A stretch of 64,000 nucleotides of DNA, taken from PALSA-612 sp963791225. Its GTDB lineage: Bacteria; Actinomycetota; Thermoleophilia; Gaiellales; Gaiellaceae. The position numbers were made by a program, and so were the translations under genes. The DNA lies in contig CAWBRV010000003.1 of NCBI GenBank assembly GCA_963791225.1, positions 868,001 through 932,000 of the forward strand. The letters run 5' to 3'. The notes under the pieces were generated by a model. The model was given only the letters and a program-made list of their open reading frames with translations, was not told where the DNA came from and did not search any database. Below are positions 53,424 through 61,170 of this stretch, piece by piece (the stretch's first letter is position 1; the number at the start of each line of letters is the position of its first letter).

Positions 53424-53452
53424 CACGGGGGAAACGGCCGGTCTCCCCCGTG
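53424..53452 (+). terminator. Terminator after the sdh operon
   Basis: CACGGGGGA / TCCCCCGTG, a 9-bp perfect stem with an 11-nt loop directly after the stop codon. A second GC-rich palindrome (GCCGCGGC / GCCGCGGC, near 53497-53515) lies in the following 150-bp gap. Confidence 0.7.
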
Positions 53453-53572
53453 GGCCCCCTTCCCCTTGCGGTCTACCGGCGGTTGGCCCGAGCTGCGCCG
53501 CGGCCAAGCCGCGGCTCCGCCGAGTCTCGGGACTTGGGCAGAACGTCGTTTTTGAACTACGCGAGGTAGCGG

Positions 53573-54379
53573 GTGGAGCCTTGGGGGTGGGTCGCTATCG
53601 GGGTCGCATCGCTGGGCGTCGCCTGTCTCGCGTGGGGCTGGTTCGAGGCCGGGTGGCCGCGGTTTCGCGTGCTCGAACTGGAGGTCGAAGGGTTGCCTGC
53701 GGAGCTCGACGGGATGCGGATCGCGCACCTTTCGGACTTCCACCTGGGCGTGCCGTCGCGCGGGAGCCGCGCGGTCAGGCTCGGTGTCGAGTGGGCAGCC
53801 TCCCTGGACGCCGACGCCGTGGCGATCACCGGCGACCTCGTCTCGCGGCCCTCGGGCGAGGCGACGCTGCGCGAGCTCGTGACGCGGCTCGAGCGCTGCT
53901 ACGCGATCCTCGGCAACCACGACCGCGCCGTCAGCCGCGATCCGTTCTCCAAGCCCGTCGCCTTGCACGAGCTCGAGCCGGCGACGCTGCTGCTCGACGA
54001 GGGGAGGATGCTGGACGTTCGCGGGCGGCGCGTCTGGATCGCCGGCTTCGATCCCCGCTCTCGCGGCTGCGAGCCCGACCTGTCGCAGGACGCCGACCTG
54101 CGGATCGCCCTCTCGCACTTCCCGAGCGCGCTCGATCGGCTACCGGCGGGCGCGTTCGAGCTCGTGCTCGCGGGGCACATGCACGACGGGCAGATCTGCT
54201 TCCCCTACCCGGGCGGCAAGATCAGGCTCGCCCATCCGCGGGCGCGGTACACGCACGGGACGTACCGGCGAGGGAACACGGTCATGCACGTGTCGCCCGG
54301 CCTCGGCACGACGTTTCTCCCCTTCCGCTTCTTCGCGCGGCCCGAGGCGAGCGAGCTCGTGCTGCGCCCAGCCGCCTAG
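53573..54379 (+). CDS. Membrane-anchored metallophosphoesterase (YaeI/YkuE-like)
   Basis: A 268-residue calcineurin-fold hydrolase. Residues 5-25 form an N-terminal hydrophobic helix (WVAIGVASLGVACLAWGWF). The metal-binding motifs are complete: IAHLSDFHLG, AITGDLVSRPSG, ILGNHDR, LSHFPSAL and LAGHMHDGQICFP. The family includes UDP-diacylglucosamine-type and other lipid phosphohydrolases; the substrate is unknown. The GTG start follows GAGGTAGCGG, a possible ribosome site. Its TAG stop overlaps the TAGACT box of the next gene. Confidence 0.88.
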   Translation: MEPWGWVAIGVASLGVACLAWGWFEAGWPRFRVLELEVEGLPAELDGMRIAHLSDFHLGVPSRGSRAVRLGVEWAASLDADAVAITGDLVSRPSGEATLRELVTRLERCYAILGNHDRAVSRDPFSKPVALHELEPATLLLDEGRMLDVRGRRVWIAGFDPRSRGCEPDLSQDADLRIALSHFPSALDRLPAGAFELVLAGHMHDGQICFPYPGGKIRLAHPRARYTHGTYRRGNTVMHVSPGLGTTFLPFRFFARPEASELVLRPAA

Positions 54380-54388
54380 ACTGCTGCC

Positions 54389-55009
54389 GTGCCGCCACGC
54401 GTCGCCGGCCTCACGGCCGCCACGATCCAGACCGCTCCCTCGGTGTGCCGCGGCTGTGTCTGGTGGCAGTCCCGCGCGGGGCACGACGTGGACAAGGACA
54501 GCTGGAGCGAGCAGATCGAGGAGGAGTGGGGGGCGTGGGGGACGCTCTATCACGACGACGACGGGCGGCTCCTCGGCTCGATGCAGTACGGCCCGTCTGG
54601 CCTCTTCCCACGTGCAGACGATCTACCCGCAGGGCCGCCGTCCGAGGACGCGGTGCTCGTCACCTGCGCCTACGTCGTCGACCGCTCGACGCCGTGGGTC
54701 CTCCAGTCGCTGTTCCTGGCCGTCATCGGCGACGCCCGGGACAAGGGCGCGAAGGCCGTCGAGGCGTTCGGCTACCGCTACCGCGAGGGCACGTCCATGC
54801 ACGAGCGCTTCGTCCTCCACCGGACGATCTTCCCGCACGACTTCCTCGCCGACTTCGGCTTCGTCGTCGTGCGCTCGCAGGGCCAGGTCGAGCTCGCGCG
54901 ACTCGAGCTGGGCGGCCTCGTACCGGTGCTCGAGGGCCGGCGCGCGAGGGTGATGCGTGCGCTACGGGAGGTCTTCTCCCCGCAGCCCCTCCCCGCGCCC
55001 CGACCCTGA
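54389..55009 (+). CDS. GNAT-like N-acetyltransferase family protein
   Basis: A 206-residue protein. SVCRGCVWWQSRAGH at the N-terminus, WGTLYHDDDGRLLGSMQYGPSGLFPRA, AVLVTCAYVVDRSTPWVLQSLFLAVIGDARDKGAKAVEAFGYR (the acetyl-CoA helix region, lacking the usual R-G-x-G) and a C-terminal strand match a GNAT-like group common in actinobacteria. The acetyl-CoA loop is weak, so activity is uncertain. The GTG has a TAGACT box 6 nt upstream, which overlaps the stop codon of the phosphoesterase gene. Confidence 0.7.
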   Translation: MPPRVAGLTAATIQTAPSVCRGCVWWQSRAGHDVDKDSWSEQIEEEWGAWGTLYHDDDGRLLGSMQYGPSGLFPRADDLPAGPPSEDAVLVTCAYVVDRSTPWVLQSLFLAVIGDARDKGAKAVEAFGYRYREGTSMHERFVLHRTIFPHDFLADFGFVVVRSQGQVELARLELGGLVPVLEGRRARVMRALREVFSPQPLPAPRP

Positions 55010-55018
55010 GACGAAGCG

Positions 55019-55459
55019 CTATCGGTTGATCGGAAGTGCCGTGCTCCGACGGGTGTCGTGGAAGACGTTCGTGGTCTGCACCGTCACCCACGCCGAGGTC
55101 TCGCCCGTGTGCGCCCAGAAGAAGAAGTGGACGATGGCCTGGCCCTTGGCGTTCGTGTAGAACCACACGACGTTGTGATCGGTGAGGCACGAGTTTCCGC
55201 TCTGCGTGACGGACACGGAGTACAGCTGGTTCCCGTAGAGGTTGTCCACGGTCACCGACGCGTCGACCCACTGGTAGTTGTGGGTCTCGATCGCCGTGAA
55301 CCACCCGTACCTCGCTCCGGAGGTGTCGGTGGAGCCGGCGGCACACGTGAACGTCGTGTTCCCGTAGATCCCTGCGTGGAACGTCTGCGAGGCGCTGACG
55401 TTCGCCACACCGAACGTGAGCGCACCCACCACTACTGCGAAAGCAGCTAGACGCTTCAT
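55019..55459 (-). CDS. Secreted hypothetical protein, about 120 residues mature
   Basis: A 146-residue protein with a signal peptide (KRLAAFAVVVGALTFGVANVSAS). The mature domain has two cysteines (FTCAAGST, SCLTDHN), several aromatic residues and a strand-rich pattern (YQWVDASVTVDNLYGNQLYSVSVTQSG). I cannot name the family. The ATG is fixed by GGGGAGGAT. The mature domain has nothing that suggests a catalytic site. It converges on the GNAT-like gene with a 9-bp gap and precedes asd on the same strand. Confidence 0.7.
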   Translation of the reverse strand: MKRLAAFAVVVGALTFGVANVSASQTFHAGIYGNTTFTCAAGSTDTSGARYGWFTAIETHNYQWVDASVTVDNLYGNQLYSVSVTQSGNSCLTDHNVVWFYTNAKGQAIVHFFFWAHTGETSAWVTVQTTNVFHDTRRSTALPINR

Positions 55460-55542
55460 CGATCCTCCCCTGCTTGCATGGCGTCGTTGCAGCAACTATT
55501 CATCCGACGGCCCGCCGGGTCAAGCTCGGCTTCGCGATTTGG

Positions 55543-56493
55543 TCAGGCCGCGAGTGCCTGGGCGCCGAGGAGGAGTTCGGCGATCTGGATCGCGTTCAGC
55601 GCCGCGCCCTTGCGGAGGTTGTCGCAGGCGAGGAACAGGCAGAGGCCGTTTTCGACCGTCGGGTCGCGGCGGATGCGGCCGACGAGCACGCGGTCGGTCG
55701 CCGCAGCCCTGGCCGGCGACGGGACGTCCACGAGCTGCACTGCCGCGGAGGCGCCGAGGAGCTCCATCGCGGTCTCCGGCGAGAGCGGCTCCTCCGTCTC
55801 GATCCACACCGCCTCGGAGTGGCCGACGAGCACCGGCACGCGTACGCACGTCGCCGAGATGAGCAGCTCCGGAAGATCGAGAACCTTCCGGCTCTCCGCT
55901 CGGATCTTGGCCTCCTCGTCGAACTCGACGCCGTCGAAGTCCCAGTCCATGCGCAGGTCGTGGTCGGCGGGCGCCTCCGCGAGCAGGCGTTCCATCGACC
56001 GCGCACCGGCGCCGGACACCGACTGATAGGTCGCGACGCGGACGCGGGCAAGGCCGGCGGCGCGGTGCAACGGCTCCAGCGCGCACGTCAACGGGATCGT
56101 GCAGCAGTTCGGGTTGGCGACGACGCCGTCGTGCTCCAGCGCGCGGCCGCCGTTCACCTCCGGCACGACCAGGGGCACGCCGTCGGCGAGGCGGTACGCC
56201 GCGGACTTGTCGATCGCGACCGCGCCGCCCGCGACCGCGTGCGGCACGAGTTGGCGGCTCGCCTCGGTGCCGACCGAAAACAGGAACAGGTCGACGCCGG
56301 CCGACTCGAGCGCCTCCGGCGTCGCCTCCTCGACGGTCAGCTCGCCTCCGCCGAACCCGAGCGTCGATCCGGCCGACCGGGCCGACGCAAAGGCGCGCAC
56401 GTTCTTGTAGCCCCGTTCGGCGAGAAGCGCGAGCGTGACCTGTCCGACCGCGCCGGTCGCGCCGACGACGCCGATCCGGGCCTCGCTACCCAT
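55543..56493 (-). CDS. asd: Aspartate-semialdehyde dehydrogenase
   Basis: A 316-residue NADP enzyme that reduces aspartyl phosphate to the semialdehyde, the branch to lysine, threonine and methionine. IGVVGATGAVGQVTLALL binds NADP, VDLFLFSVGTEASR follows, and the active-site Cys is Cys130 in VVANPNCCTI (Cys131 next to it). SVSGAGARSMERLL has the substrate side. VRVPVLVGHSEAVWIETEEPL carries the catalytic His. It is slightly short. Its ATG overlaps the lysC end by 8 bp, an operon order typical of actinobacteria (lysC-asd). Confidence 0.95.
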   Translation of the reverse strand: MGSEARIGVVGATGAVGQVTLALLAERGYKNVRAFASARSAGSTLGFGGGELTVEEATPEALESAGVDLFLFSVGTEASRQLVPHAVAGGAVAIDKSAAYRLADGVPLVVPEVNGGRALEHDGVVANPNCCTIPLTCALEPLHRAAGLARVRVATYQSVSGAGARSMERLLAEAPADHDLRMDWDFDGVEFDEEAKIRAESRKVLDLPELLISATCVRVPVLVGHSEAVWIETEEPLSPETAMELLGASAAVQLVDVPSPARAAATDRVLVGRIRRDPTVENGLCLFLACDNLRKGAALNAIQIAELLLGAQALAA

Positions 56494-57790
56494 CCGCGCC
56501 GCTCCGCGGGCCGTCCTCCGCGCCGAGCTCGAACCGGTCGTGGATCGCCTGCACGGCGCGCTCGACCTCGCTCGCGCGCACGACGCAGGAGACCCGGATC
56601 GAGGACGTGGAGATGATCTCCAGGTTGATGCCGTTCTCGGCCAGCACGTCGAACATGTCGGCCGCGACGCCGGGGTGGCTCTTCATGCCGGCGCCGATCA
56701 GCGACACCTTCGCGATGTCCGGATCGGTCTCGACCCGTTGCGCACCCAGTTCCTGCGCGGTCGACTGGAGGATCGGCTCGGCGACAGCGATGTCCGTCTT
56801 CGGCATCGTGAACGAGATCGTCGCGTGGCCGTGCTCGGACACGTTCTGGACGATCATGTCGATGTTCACGCCCGCGTCGGCGAGCGGCCGGAAAACGCGA
56901 GCAGCCACGCCGGGGCGGTCGGGCACGCCGATGATCGTCACCTTCGCCTCGCTCGTGTCGTGGGTGACGCCCGAGATGATCGCCTTTTCCAGCATTCGCT
57001 CGTCCTCCTGGATCCAGGTGCCCTCGCCGTCGCCGAAGGACGAGCGCACGTGCAGCCTCACACCGTAGTTGCGGGCGAGTTCGACGGAGCGGAGAGCCAT
57101 GACCTTCGCACCGGACGCGGACATCTCGAGCATCTCCTCGTAACTGACCGCGTTCAGCTTGCGCGCCTCGGCGACGATCCGTGGGTCGGCGGTGTAGATC
57201 CCCTCGACGTCGGTGTAGATCTCGCAGGCGTTTGCGCCGAGCGCCACGGACAGCGCCACCGCGGTTGTGTCCGATGCTCCGCGGCCGAGCGTGGTGATCT
57301 CCTTGGCGGTCGAGACGCCCTGGAAGCCGGCGACGAGCACGATCTTGTCCTGGTCGAGCGCCTCGTGGATGCGCTGGCCGCGGATGTCGACGATCTTCGC
57401 CTTGCCGTGGACGGTGTCCGTGACGATCCCCGCCTGTGAGCCGGTCAGCGAGATGGCCTCGTGACCGAGGTCGTGGATCGCCATCGCCGCGAGCGCGACC
57501 GAGATGCGCTCGCCGACCGAGATCAACATGTCGAGCTCGCGTGGGTCGGGGGTCGGTGACACCTGGTGCGCGAGGTCGATCAGCTCGTCCGTCGTCTGGC
57601 CCATCGCCGAGAGGACGGCCACGACCCGGCTGCCCGACTCGCGCGCGGCCACGATGCGCTTTGCGACCGCCTTCAGCCGCTCGGGATCGGCCACGGAAGT
57701 GCCGCCGAACTTCATCACGATCGTGCCGACGTGCGGCTGACGATCCTCGCGTGCAATCGCAGGAACGGCCTCGTAGTGCGTTGTAGCCAC
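56486..57790 (-). CDS. lysC: Aspartate kinase
   Basis: A 434-residue kinase that phosphorylates aspartate. The kinase domain begins VGTIVMKFGGTSVADPERLK, with the ATP/Asp motifs TTLGRGASDTTAVALSVAL and EIYTDVEGIYTADP. Two ACT domains (about 275-430; VTIIGVPDRPGVAARVFRPLADAGVNIDMI and VSLIGAGMKSHPGVAADMFDVLAENGINLEII, in parts) bind lysine/threonine for feedback inhibition. The GTG with TACAAT 6 nt upstream gives a 25-residue N-terminal extension. Without that promoter clue the MKFGG Met would be the usual start. Confidence 0.95.
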   Translation of the reverse strand: MATTHYEAVPAIAREDRQPHVGTIVMKFGGTSVADPERLKAVAKRIVAARESGSRVVAVLSAMGQTTDELIDLAHQVSPTPDPRELDMLISVGERISVALAAMAIHDLGHEAISLTGSQAGIVTDTVHGKAKIVDIRGQRIHEALDQDKIVLVAGFQGVSTAKEITTLGRGASDTTAVALSVALGANACEIYTDVEGIYTADPRIVAEARKLNAVSYEEMLEMSASGAKVMALRSVELARNYGVRLHVRSSFGDGEGTWIQEDERMLEKAIISGVTHDTSEAKVTIIGVPDRPGVAARVFRPLADAGVNIDMIVQNVSEHGHATISFTMPKTDIAVAEPILQSTAQELGAQRVETDPDIAKVSLIGAGMKSHPGVAADMFDVLAENGINLEIISTSSIRVSCVVRASEVERAVQAIHDRFELGAEDGPRSGADG

Positions 57791-57830
57791 CGTCTGATTG
57801 TAGGTACATGGCCCACGTACACTCGCTCAC
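57791..57830. promoter_or_regulatory. Divergent leaderless promoters (lysC / DUF1932 dehydrogenase)
   Basis: In this 40-bp gap the minus strand has TACAAT 6 nt before the lysC GTG, and the plus strand has TACACT (57818-57823) 7 nt before the other GTG. No ribosome binding sites are seen and there is no room for a lysine riboswitch. Confidence 0.5.
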
Positions 57831-58685
57831 GTGCGAGTCGGGATCGCCAGCGCGGGGGCCATGGGCAGTGCCGTCGGTTGGGCTCTGCGCGAGGGCGGGG
57901 TGGAGGTCGTGACCACGCTCGACGGGCGCAGCGAGCGGACGGCGCGCCTCGCACGCGAGGCGGGGCTCGAGCGCGTTCCGGATCTCGACGCCGTCGCCGG
58001 AGCAGATGTTGTGCTGTCGATCGGCCCGCCGGGCGAGGCGGAGGCGATCGCGACGGCGATCGCTGCTGCCGCCCTGCGCACGTCGTCCCGGCCGCTCGTC
58101 GCCGACCTGAATGCGATCTCGCCCGACACGGCCCGCCGGATCGAGTCGGCGCTCGGGTCGGACGGCCTGGACCTCGTCGACGGCTCGATCTCGGGCCCGC
58201 CGCCCTTGCGCCCGGGCACGACCCGCATCTACCTCTCCGGCCCGCGCGCCGGCGAGGTCGCGGCGCTGCCCTTCTCCGGCGTGGACGTGATCCGGGTCGG
58301 GGACGAGGTCGGCACGGCCTCGGCCGTGAAGATGTGCACCGCGTCGGTGTACAAGGGAACCGTGGCGCTGCTGACGCAGGCGCTCCTGACCGCCCGCGCG
58401 AACGGTGTCCTCGAGCACGTGCTGGACGATCTCGGCGAGCTCGCCGAGGGCGCGCCTCGCTCGATCGCCCGGTCCGCGACCAAGGCGAGCCGGTACGTGG
58501 AAGAGATGCACGAGATCGCGGCGACCCAGGCGGCGGCCGGGCTGACGCCTGCGCTGTTCGAGGCGATGGCCGAGGTCTACGGAGCGCTCGCCGAGCGGCC
58601 GGCCACGCGGGCGAGCCCGGAGAGCGTCGGCGCCGACGTCGAGCTCGACCGCGTGCTGCGGGATCTGGCGCCGAAGCGCGGGTAG
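57831..58685 (+). CDS. NAD(P)-dependent 6PGDH-like (DUF1932) dehydrogenase
   Basis: A 284-residue beta-hydroxyacid-dehydrogenase-like protein. MRVGIASAGAMGSAVGWALRE is the NADP loop. VVLSIGPPGEAEAIA, DLNAISPDTARRIE and VDGSISGPPPLRPGTTRIYLSG follow. SAVKMCTASVYKGTVALLTQALL carries the catalytic Lys and the start of the DUF1932 helical domain, which ends with GADVELDRVLRDL. The substrate is unknown. It may be expressed opposite lysC only by proximity. Confidence 0.87.
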   Translation: MRVGIASAGAMGSAVGWALREGGVEVVTTLDGRSERTARLAREAGLERVPDLDAVAGADVVLSIGPPGEAEAIATAIAAAALRTSSRPLVADLNAISPDTARRIESALGSDGLDLVDGSISGPPPLRPGTTRIYLSGPRAGEVAALPFSGVDVIRVGDEVGTASAVKMCTASVYKGTVALLTQALLTARANGVLEHVLDDLGELAEGAPRSIARSATKASRYVEEMHEIAATQAAAGLTPALFEAMAEVYGALAERPATRASPESVGADVELDRVLRDLAPKRG

Positions 58686-58695
58686 CCTACGGCCC

Positions 58696-59772
58696 GTGTC
58701 GGAGCCTGTTGCCAGGCGCGTCGCCGTCACCTCGGTGATCCGGTACGCCATTCCCTCCGACGTGAGTGGCTATCTGCGCATCCTCGACCTCGAGAACAGC
58801 CGTGTCTCGTTCGTCACGCCATCGCCGGAGAGCACGTTCCGCGATCGGGATCCGAATCCGCGTGGAGGGACTCGCGGGGCACGAGGCGTCTCCGTCCACG
58901 GCGACCGGCTCGTGGTCGCGAACTCCGAGCGCCTGTTCGTCTTCGACACGGCCTGGCGCCTCGTGGTGGAGTTGAGCGACCGGCTCATGTCCGACGTCCA
59001 CGACGTGCTCGCCGAGGAGCGCGGAATCTGGGTGGCGGCGACGGGACGCGACATGCTGCTCCTCGTCACCTGGGAAGGTCGGATCGAGCACGCCTGGTCG
59101 CTCCGAGGCGAGCGCCGGCTGCTGCGCGAGCTCGGTTTCCGCGAGCGGTCGTTGCCGCGCGTCGAGACCGACTTCGACCGCCTCGACTCCGCGACGAGAG
59201 CGGCCTACGAGCGCTTTCATCTCAACGGGATCGGGCGTGGCGCCGACGGTCTGCTGCTCTCGCTCGGCCGCGTCGCCGCCGTGCTCGTCCCCGAGCCCGA
59301 GTACTCGTTCGCCGTCGTCCGCGTGACCGAAGAGCGCGGGCTCCGCGCGTCTGTCGTCCATCGTGTCCTCGGCACGAGAGCGCCCAACCACAACGTGGCG
59401 GAGGACGGCGACCTGCTCGTCTACAACGACACCAACCGCCACTCCCTGATCGTGTACGACCGGCGAGCCGGGGCAGAGCGATGCGCCGTCCCCATTCCCG
59501 GAGACCCGCCGTGGCTGCGTGGTCTCGCCCGCATCGGCCCCGACCTGTGGCTGGTCGGCAGCCAGGCGCCCCTCGCCGTCTACGCCGTCGATGTCGAGCG
59601 GGCAGAGGTCGTCGCCGAGTATCCGCTCGGCGGGATCCAGGACGAGACGGTGTACGCGATCTGCGCGCTTCCCGACGAGTTCGCGGATCCGCGGCAACCG
59701 CTCGGAGCCGACCCGTACGAGTTCTGGAAGCGGGCCGCGGCAAGGCCCGCCGTGACGCCGATCGAGGCGTAG
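58696..59772 (+). CDS. Hypothetical protein with beta-propeller-like repeats
   Basis: A 358-residue soluble protein. Blade-like strands recur: RGVSVHGDRLVVANSERLFVFDTAW, VLAEERGIWVAATGRDMLLLVTWEG, EDGDLLVYNDTNRHSLIVYDRRAG, IGPDLWLVGSQAPLAVYAVDVE. It has the look of a six-bladed propeller with a conserved HNVAEDGD loop. There is no signal peptide. I do not recognise the family; DUF4915-like or TIGR03032-like proteins share the style. A TAGCCT box lies 7 nt before the GTG, right after the preceding gene. Confidence 0.65.
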   Translation: MSEPVARRVAVTSVIRYAIPSDVSGYLRILDLENSRVSFVTPSPESTFRDRDPNPRGGTRGARGVSVHGDRLVVANSERLFVFDTAWRLVVELSDRLMSDVHDVLAEERGIWVAATGRDMLLLVTWEGRIEHAWSLRGERRLLRELGFRERSLPRVETDFDRLDSATRAAYERFHLNGIGRGADGLLLSLGRVAAVLVPEPEYSFAVVRVTEERGLRASVVHRVLGTRAPNHNVAEDGDLLVYNDTNRHSLIVYDRRAGAERCAVPIPGDPPWLRGLARIGPDLWLVGSQAPLAVYAVDVERAEVVAEYPLGGIQDETVYAICALPDEFADPRQPLGADPYEFWKRAAARPAVTPIEA

Positions 59773-59800
59773 AGAACGTGTCGGCGCAGCCGGCGGATCC

Positions 59801-60391
59801 CTAGATTTCCCGGCGGCCGGCGAGCGCCCGGCCGAGCGTGACCTCGTCCGCGTACTCGAGGTCGCTGCCGACCGGGAGTCCGCTCGCTAGCCGCGTCACG
59901 CGCGCCCGGTCGCGAAGCCGGTCGGCGATGTAGCTCGCCGTCGCCTCGCCGGTCATCGTCGGATTCGTCGCGAGCACGACCTCCTCGATGTGGTCGCGTT
60001 CGACCCGTCGGAGCAGCTCGTCGATCCGCAGGTTCGCCGGCTCGACCCCGTCGATCGGCGACAGCGCGCCGCCGAGCACGTGGTAGAGGCCGCGGTACTC
60101 GGAGGTGCGCTCGATCGAGAGCAGGTCGGCCGGCTGCTCGACCACGCAGACGACGGTGCGGTCACGGCGTGCGTCGAGGCAGATCGCGCAGACTTCGTCC
60201 TCGGTCAGGTTCCCGCACTCGCGGCAGAATCGGACGCGCTCCTTCACCTCCACGATCGCGTGTGCGAGCGCGAGCGCCTCGTCCTCGCTCGCGCGCAACA
60301 GGTGGAACGCGAGCCGCTGAGCGGTGCGCGTGCCGACCCCGGGGAGCCGGGTCAACTGGGCGACGAGGTTGTCGACGGCCGGTGAGAGCAC
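59801..60391 (-). CDS. recR: Recombination mediator RecR
   Basis: A 196-residue protein that loads RecA at gaps together with RecFO. The helix-hairpin-helix is LTRLPGVGTRTAQRLAFHLL, the zinc finger CRECGNLTEDEVCAIC, and the Toprim core VVCVVEQPADLLSIERTSEYRGLYHVLGGALSPIDGV (seen in parts). Walker-B-like EVVLATNPTMTGEATA ends it. A cupin gene separates it from ybaB in the otherwise common dnaX-ybaB-recR order. Confidence 0.97.
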   Translation of the reverse strand: MLSPAVDNLVAQLTRLPGVGTRTAQRLAFHLLRASEDEALALAHAIVEVKERVRFCRECGNLTEDEVCAICLDARRDRTVVCVVEQPADLLSIERTSEYRGLYHVLGGALSPIDGVEPANLRIDELLRRVERDHIEEVVLATNPTMTGEATASYIADRLRDRARVTRLASGLPVGSDLEYADEVTLGRALAGRREI

Positions 60392-60400
60392 CGGCCCAGA

Positions 60401-60829
60401 CTAGCCAGGGGCTTCGGACGCGAGCAGGTCGCGCCAGTCGTCCGGCACGTCGGCCGGTGCCCAGTTCGTCGGGCCGTCCGCGGCCCGCAGCGCGACATGG
60501 CAGATCGGCTCGTCTTCGGTGGCGCCGTGCATGTGGACGACGCCGCCGGGGACGACGACGATCCCGCCCTCCTGGACGCGCTGCCGCTCCTCTCCGGGGA
60601 ACCAGACGAAGCCGTTGCCGCGGACGAAGAAGAGCACCTGCTCGCTCGGGTGCGTATGCGGGCGCGTGTGCGCGCCGGCGTCGAAGTGGACGGCGAGGAG
60701 CTCGAGCTTCGTCGCGCCACCGTCTTTCGCCAGGTTCTGCATCCGTACCGGTCCCGTGAAGTTCTGCGGCTCGGGCGCCGGACCGGCACGAGACTCGTCG
60801 ATGCGCTGGACGTCGATCATGGGGCTCAC
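60401..60829 (-). CDS. Cupin-domain protein
   Basis: A 142-residue small beta-barrel. The first cupin motif is HTRPHTHPSEQVLFFVRGNGFVWFPG (two His and one Glu), and the second PGGVVHMHGATEDE (His). A metal site is therefore likely. The function is not determined; it could be a metal-dependent isomerase, dioxygenase or sensor. Its GTG overlaps the ybaB TAG by one base (TAGTG), and recR follows 9 bp later, so it sits inside the replication/recombination operon. Confidence 0.85.
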   Translation of the reverse strand: MSPMIDVQRIDESRAGPAPEPQNFTGPVRMQNLAKDGGATKLELLAVHFDAGAHTRPHTHPSEQVLFFVRGNGFVWFPGEERQRVQEGGIVVVPGGVVHMHGATEDEPICHVALRAADGPTNWAPADVPDDWRDLLASEAPG

Positions 60830-61170
60830 TACATCCCCGGCAGGCCGAGCCCGCCCATGTCCAGTCCGCCGAGCCCGGTCGCCGCTCCCATCTTCGACTG
60901 CGCGAGCGCCGTCGCCGAACGGAGCGCCTCGTTGACGGCGGCGAGCACCATGTCCTCGAGCAGTTCCGGGTCGTCAGGGTCGATCGCTTTCGGATCGATC
61001 CGGATCTCGCTGATCTCGCCGGCGCCGGTCGCCTTCACCGTCACGAGCCCGCCGCCCGCCGACGCCTCGACTGTCTCCGTCGCCAGCTCGTCCTGCACGC
61101 GGGCCATCTGCTCCTGCATCTGCTGCGCCTGCTGCAGCAGCTTGTTCATGTCGAAGCCGCCCTTGGCCAC
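60829..61170 (-). CDS. YbaB/EbfC family nucleoid-associated protein
   Basis: A 113-residue DNA-binding protein. MNKLLQQAQQMQEQMARVQDELA is the coiled helix, VEASAGGGLVTVKATGAGEISEIRIDPKAI the beta core, and PELLEDMVLAAVNEAL the final helix. The dnaX-ybaB-recR order is conserved widely. The GTG overlaps the dnaX TAG by one base. A Met eight codons in (MNKLL) is an alternative start. Confidence 0.93.
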   Translation of the reverse strand: MAKGGFDMNKLLQQAQQMQEQMARVQDELATETVEASAGGGLVTVKATGAGEISEIRIDPKAIDPDDPELLEDMVLAAVNEALRSATALAQSKMGAATGLGGLDMGGLGLPGM